Source of the DNA: Gemmataceae bacterium
GTDB lineage: Bacteria; Planctomycetota; Planctomycetia; Gemmatales; Gemmataceae
Direction: 5' to 3'
Length of the DNA: 64,000 bases
Assembly: GCA_019636445.1 (NCBI GenBank)
Contig: JAHBXO010000014.1
Span: forward strand, 1-64,000
Part shown: piece by piece, positions 60,137 to 64,000 of the stretch
Layout of the letters: every line of letters starts with the position of its first letter
How positions within the stretch are numbered: the first letter of the stretch is position 1
Made by a program: the position numbers and the translations under genes
The notes under the pieces: generated by a model
What the model was told of the DNA's origin: nothing
Seen by the model: only the letters and a program-made list of their open reading frames with translations
Database searches by the model: none

Positions 60137-61564
60137 TCAGCCCATGAGTTCGGGAATCGCTTTTCCGCGGTCGACGATGGCCGTGGGGCGCCCGTTGAAG
60201 TCGTGGATGAACGTCTTGGCGTAGTCGATGCCCAGGTGATGGTAGATCGTGGCGAGGAAGTCGCCCGGGCCACAGACGCGTTCGATGGAATCCTCGCCGC
60301 GGCGATCCGTGGCTCCGACGAAGCGGCCGGGGGCGATTCCGCCACCGAACCAGATATTCGAGAACCCACGCGGCCAGTGATCCCGTCCGGGTTGCGTCGT
60401 GCCCGCGGCGGCGCTGGCATTTCCCGCACCGGTGCTGGGTGCATAACTGATTTTCGGAGTGCGGCCGAATTCCCCGGTCACAACCACGAGTACGCGCTTG
60501 TCCAAGCCGCGCTGATAGATGTCCTCTACCAGCGCCGAGACGGCCCGGTCGTACACTTCGGCCCGGAACTTCATCGCATCGAAGACGTGGTGGTTCACCG
60601 CGTGGTCGTCCCAGTTGCCGACGCGCCCGCACAGCGGCCCGCTCAGGCTGGTGGTGAGCACATCCACGCCGGCCTCGACCAGACGCCGCGCGAGCAGCAA
60701 CTGCTGGCCCCAGGCGTTGCGGCCGTAGCGGTCGCGGACGACGGCCGGTTCGCGACTAAGATCGAACGCGATCTTCGTCTTCGGGTTGGTCAGCAGGCCG
60801 AGCGCTTGCGATTCGAAGTCGTCGAGGGCGCCGAGTTCGCGCGCCCGGTCGAAACTCCGGTCGAGGGTGTCGAGTTTCTGGCGGAGCGTGGCGCGGCGGT
60901 CGAGACGGCGGGCCTCGTCGGCGTCGGACAATCCGATGTTCGGCACGCTGAAGGTCGGCGCGTTCGGGTCGCCGGAGACGACGAAGGGGTTGTAGGCGTC
61001 GCCGAGATAGGCTGGGCCGTTGTATTCGAGCGGCGGGTTGATGCCGACGTAGGCCGGCAGCGGGTTTTCGCGCGGTCCCTTCTTCGCGAGAAGGTAGTTC
61101 GAGACGGTCATCCAGTCGGGGTATTTGGGCTTGGGCTTGTCGCGCGTGTCGGGGTCGCCGGAGAGCAGTTGCATGGAACCGGCGGGGTGGCCGCCGGCGC
61201 TCTGCCGCATCGAGCGCAGCACGACAAGTTTGTCGGCGAGGGCGGCTTGCCTCGGCAGCAGTTCGGTGAAGCGCAGGCCGGGCACGCGCGTGGCAATCGG
61301 CTTGAAGGGGCCGGCGTATTCGCTGCCCGAATCGGGCTTCGGATCGTAGGAGTCGATGTGGGACAGTCCGCCGGGCTGCCAGACCATGATGACGGCTTTG
61401 CGCTCGCTGGCCGCGGTCGCGGGTTCGGCCGCGCGAGCACGGAGTTTGAACAACCCCGGCAGGCTCAGCGTTCCGAAACCGGCCAAACCGGCCTGGAGAA
61501 ACGCGCGGCGGCCCGTCGCGCCGAACGGCACCGGACCACGACAACGCTCGGGAGAATGACTCAT
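60137..61564 (-). CDS. DUF1501 protein (exported)
   Basis: 475 aa from the ATG at 61564, which overlaps the stop of the PPC-domain gene in ATGA. Leader: GRRAFLQAGLAGFGTLSLPG (Tat-like). Landmarks: VIMVWQPGGLSHIDSYDPKP, VVLRSMRQSAGGHPAGS, LVVVTGEFGRTPKIS, GRDHWPRGFSNIWFGGGIAPG and LGIDYAKTFIHDFNGRPTAI. It is translationally coupled to the PPC protein, so the two are made together. Function unknown. Confidence 0.9.
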   Translation of the reverse strand: MSHSPERCRGPVPFGATGRRAFLQAGLAGFGTLSLPGLFKLRARAAEPATAASERKAVIMVWQPGGLSHIDSYDPKPDSGSEYAGPFKPIATRVPGLRFTELLPRQAALADKLVVLRSMRQSAGGHPAGSMQLLSGDPDTRDKPKPKYPDWMTVSNYLLAKKGPRENPLPAYVGINPPLEYNGPAYLGDAYNPFVVSGDPNAPTFSVPNIGLSDADEARRLDRRATLRQKLDTLDRSFDRARELGALDDFESQALGLLTNPKTKIAFDLSREPAVVRDRYGRNAWGQQLLLARRLVEAGVDVLTTSLSGPLCGRVGNWDDHAVNHHVFDAMKFRAEVYDRAVSALVEDIYQRGLDKRVLVVVTGEFGRTPKISYAPSTGAGNASAAAGTTQPGRDHWPRGFSNIWFGGGIAPGRFVGATDRRGEDSIERVCGPGDFLATIYHHLGIDYAKTFIHDFNGRPTAIVDRGKAIPELMG

Positions 61565-63837
61565 TTCGTCTCCGCCGGGAGGACGCGAATCGTGAACGGT
61601 TCGCATACGAGAATATCGGCAATGTCGCGAGGCTGCGCCGCCTGCTTCGCGCGGTCGAGTTGTTGCTGCGCCGCGCTCAGCGCAGTCGTCGCCGCCTTCA
61701 TCTTCGCGTTGACGGCTTCCAGTGACTTCGTCATCTGTTGCTTCTTGCCGGCCGGCGCCTGACCGGCTTCCGTCGCCAGCTTTTTCGCCTCCAACTCCAG
61801 CGACTGCACCTCGGCCCGCATCTTCTTCGAGGTCGACTCGGCCGCTTCGATCGCGTCCGGGCGATGGCGGTACTTCACGACTCCGCCTCCGAGGATTGAC
61901 ACGGTATATTCGCCCGGCGGCACCTTAAGCGCGGCCAGGTCGAACGTGATTTCCGAATCGGCCGCCTGCACGGGAAGACTGAACGCCGGTGCCCGCTCGA
62001 ATCCCGCGCCGACGGCGCGCATCGAAATCTTGTCACCTGAGAAATCGCTCGTGCGCGTATGAACCAGCGGCACGACGACTTTGGTTCCGGCCTTCGCCTC
62101 GATCACCGGTTTCTTTGCGGCGATCGTCAGCGGAGCAAGATCTTTGTTGTTCACGCTCACCGGCACGTCGGCGAGCAGGCGTGGGCTGGGGATTTCGCCC
62201 CACGAATCGGGAATCGGCCACGCCACCGACGCAAGCCGGCAGGGGCGTTCGACCGGATGTCCGGACACGACCGCGCGGCCGACGAACCGCGCATTCGCGT
62301 AGCCGCGCGGCGCGTTCGATTTCGCGGTCACGAGCATCATGCCCCGCGATTGGCCCGCCGGGATCGTCAAGCCTTTGGCGGTCACACCCTCCGGCAATCC
62401 TTCAAGCGACAGTTCGATCGGGCCGGCGAAGCCGTCGCGTCGCACGGCCACCACTTCGAGCGCCATCGTGGCACCACCGCGCAGGGCCAGTGGTTTCGAG
62501 AGTGCATTCCGGTCGCCGTTGCGCAGTTCCATGTGGAGTGCCCAGGCGACCAGCGCGAAATCGGGCTGGGCTTTGCGGACGATCAACCGGTAAACGTGAC
62601 CGGGTTCGCTGCGCGTGCCGCCGAAAAGGTCGGTGAGTTGCAGGCGATAGACGCCGTCTTCGGGTGCGACGAACTTGCCGAGGACATCGGCGCTGCCGGC
62701 GTTGTACGGCGGACCATCGTAGGCGTAGCCGTTGCTGGACACCTTCACGGGGCTGGGGATGTCGGACAGTTCCAGAACATCCACGAGCGATTCCGGTGCA
62801 CCGTTCGCCCCTTTTACGACTCTTTGCACGAGCACGGCCGGATCGGTCGGCAGGCCGAGCCGTTCGGACGCGACCTCGATCCACCATTCCTCGCCCTTCT
62901 TGGCGGAGAACTCGAAGCGGTCGACGTCGGCGGCAGGGAAGAACCGACCGGCGATGTCACAGGGGAGCGTGATTCGTTGGGCCTTCTCGGGAGCGTCGTT
63001 CGGTTCGACTTCCTGCCCCGCCGCCGTCGCGAGCAGACCGGGGGGTGGCCAGGAGAAGGCGTTCACCGGTTTCGTACCCGGTTGTCGCACGATCGGCGTC
63101 CCCGGTGCCTGCTCCCATAGGCCAAGGCGGTAGTAGAATGCCGGGCCGCCCTTGTAGGTCAATTCGTGGATCTTGATGACGTAGGTGCCGTCCGCGGGTA
63201 CGGCGAAGTCGAGCACCCCGCCCCGCCGTTCGACGAGCAGGTCCCGACCGGTGGCGTCGGCGACGATCACGGTCGCGTTCAATTTGGAATCGATTCCGCG
63301 CGTCGCGCAGTCGACGATAACCCGTTGGCCACGTTTCGCTGGAAACTTGTAATAGTCGATGGACCGGTCTGCGACGGTGCCATTGCAGACCGAATTCATC
63401 GGAAGGTCCAGAGCAGTCGCTAGTGAGCGGTTCGGTTTCGTCTGGTGCACTTCGGCCAGGGTTCCAACGGCGAAGATCCGGGAGGAGGACGCTCCGAGCC
63501 GGGTCGTCGCGCGAGCCTCGTAGAGGCCGACGGGACAATCCGCCGCGATCGTGACGTGGAACTGGTTATCGAGGGGCTGGCCGGCCGCATCCATCTTCCG
63601 CCGGGCCGAAATCCGCGGATCCGAGAAAACCAGTTCGCCCAACTCCTCGAGGTTTTCGCCGGAGATCGTGACATCGAATTCGGTGCCCGTTTTGCCGCCC
63701 ATCGGCACCAACGAGAGCAGTCGGGGGGCCGGCAGGCCGACCGATTGCGCCGTGGCCAGCACCGACGCTTCCAGAAGGAGCACGGCGACCAACACGACGC
63801 GAACGAACTTTGAATAACGGGTCGTCATGTTACGCAT
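61561..63837 (-). CDS. Secreted PPC-domain protein with C-terminal coiled coil
   Basis: 758 aa from the ATG at 63837, which overlaps the stop of the upstream DUF1553 gene (TGATG); the ATG at 63828 is an alternative. Signal peptide: FVRVVLVAVLLLEASVLATA. An IPT/TIG-like start (LLSLVPMGGKTGTEFDVTIS) is followed by pre-peptidase C-terminal (PPC) type domains: RSLATALDLPMNSVCNG with YYKFPAKRGQRVIVD, and EVEPNDAPEKAQRITLP with DVDRFEFSAKKGEEWWIEV. Beta-sandwich repeats come next, then a charged Ala/Lys coiled coil at about 670-740 before a last strand. Probably an extracytoplasmic binding protein working with the DUF1553/DUF1501 partners. Confidence 0.85.
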   Translation of the reverse strand: MRNMTTRYSKFVRVVLVAVLLLEASVLATAQSVGLPAPRLLSLVPMGGKTGTEFDVTISGENLEELGELVFSDPRISARRKMDAAGQPLDNQFHVTIAADCPVGLYEARATTRLGASSSRIFAVGTLAEVHQTKPNRSLATALDLPMNSVCNGTVADRSIDYYKFPAKRGQRVIVDCATRGIDSKLNATVIVADATGRDLLVERRGGVLDFAVPADGTYVIKIHELTYKGGPAFYYRLGLWEQAPGTPIVRQPGTKPVNAFSWPPPGLLATAAGQEVEPNDAPEKAQRITLPCDIAGRFFPAADVDRFEFSAKKGEEWWIEVASERLGLPTDPAVLVQRVVKGANGAPESLVDVLELSDIPSPVKVSSNGYAYDGPPYNAGSADVLGKFVAPEDGVYRLQLTDLFGGTRSEPGHVYRLIVRKAQPDFALVAWALHMELRNGDRNALSKPLALRGGATMALEVVAVRRDGFAGPIELSLEGLPEGVTAKGLTIPAGQSRGMMLVTAKSNAPRGYANARFVGRAVVSGHPVERPCRLASVAWPIPDSWGEIPSPRLLADVPVSVNNKDLAPLTIAAKKPVIEAKAGTKVVVPLVHTRTSDFSGDKISMRAVGAGFERAPAFSLPVQAADSEITFDLAALKVPPGEYTVSILGGGVVKYRHRPDAIEAAESTSKKMRAEVQSLELEAKKLATEAGQAPAGKKQQMTKSLEAVNAKMKAATTALSAAQQQLDRAKQAAQPRDIADILVCEPFTIRVLPAETK

Positions 63838-64000
63838 CAGTGGTTGAAGAGGAATTCTTTCGCGGAGATCAGCGCCCACATCAGGTCCTGCCAGTTTTCA
63901 CGGGCGGCACGCTGCGGGTCGACCGGTTTGCCGGCGGCGGTCAGCCGCGTTTCGGCGAGGTACGCGATCGCGGTCTTCAATTCGTCGGCCTTCGGTTCGC
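63837..64000 (-). CDS. DUF1553 (PSD1) protein, C-terminal end only
   Basis: Only the last 53 residues lie in the window. The end NWQDLMWALISAKEFLFNH is the typical C-terminus of DUF1549/DUF1553 proteins. The stop (TGA, 63837-63839) overlaps the ATG of the PPC gene, so this is the upstream member of the same operon. The rest continues past base 64000. Confidence 0.85.
   Translation of the reverse strand, partial: EPKADELKTAIAYLAETRLTAAGKPVDPQRAARENWQDLMWALISAKEFLFNH

Overview
Organism. The window is GC-rich and densely coded. It carries several families typical of Planctomycetes: a BBP7-type Cys-rich outer-membrane protein, four DUF1501 proteins with Tat-like leaders, three DUF1549/DUF1553 (PSCyt/PSD) proteins, a PPC-domain protein, and secreted TIM-barrel 'sugar phosphate isomerase/epimerase' proteins. 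Together these point to a planctomycete, most likely a Gemmata-like (Gemmataceae) bacterium. The genus is inference, as no rRNA is present. I saw no rRNA, tRNA, CRISPR array, insertion sequence or prophage. Layout, 1-15 kb: end of a BBP7 protein, a secreted unknown, then a minus-strand group (TIM-barrel protein, membrane protein, GH2 glycosidase). Two DUF1549/1553 + DUF1501 pairs follow, facing each other across a shared terminator. 15-30 kb: a Gly-rich RRM RNA-binding protein, an ACT protein, a DcuC-like transporter, a Gfo/Idh/MocA oxidoreductase, a BON protein, a phosphate-selective porin, an alkyltransferase-like/endonuclease V fusion, a DJ-1 lipoprotein, polyphosphate kinase, RNase Y, an FHA-LuxR regulator and a membrane protein with an apparent frameshift. 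30-47 kb: the centrepiece, a hydrogen-metabolism island. 47-64 kb: a DMFase-like protein, a HEAT-like membrane protein, a TIM-barrel protein, a ROK kinase, GreA, an FHA protein, TrpB, MutM, a histidine kinase with a heme-binding CxxCH, and a third DUF1553-PPC-DUF1501-DUF1501 operon running off the right edge. How the genes work together. The hydrogen island has two divergent operons around a 118-bp gap. Leftward runs nifJ (pyruvate:ferredoxin oxidoreductase), a dihydroorotate-dehydrogenase-like gene and hypFABCDE, all tightly packed or overlapping. Rightward runs hoxEFUYH-hoxW, a complete NAD-linked bidirectional [NiFe]-hydrogenase (group 3d type) with its maturation protease. A convergent CoA-transferase/acetyl-CoA hydrolase gene closes the island. 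Read as a unit it could take pyruvate to acetyl-CoA, then acetate, and vent the electrons as H2, or take up H2. This would be a compact fermentation or redox-balancing module in a lineage known mostly for aerobic members. The three DUF1549/1553 + DUF1501 loci look like repeated secreted modules of unknown function. Three unrelated intergenic palindromes (2007-2081, 42621-42698, 52660-52734) stand out, one of them inside the hox operon directly before the hoxU ribosome binding site.
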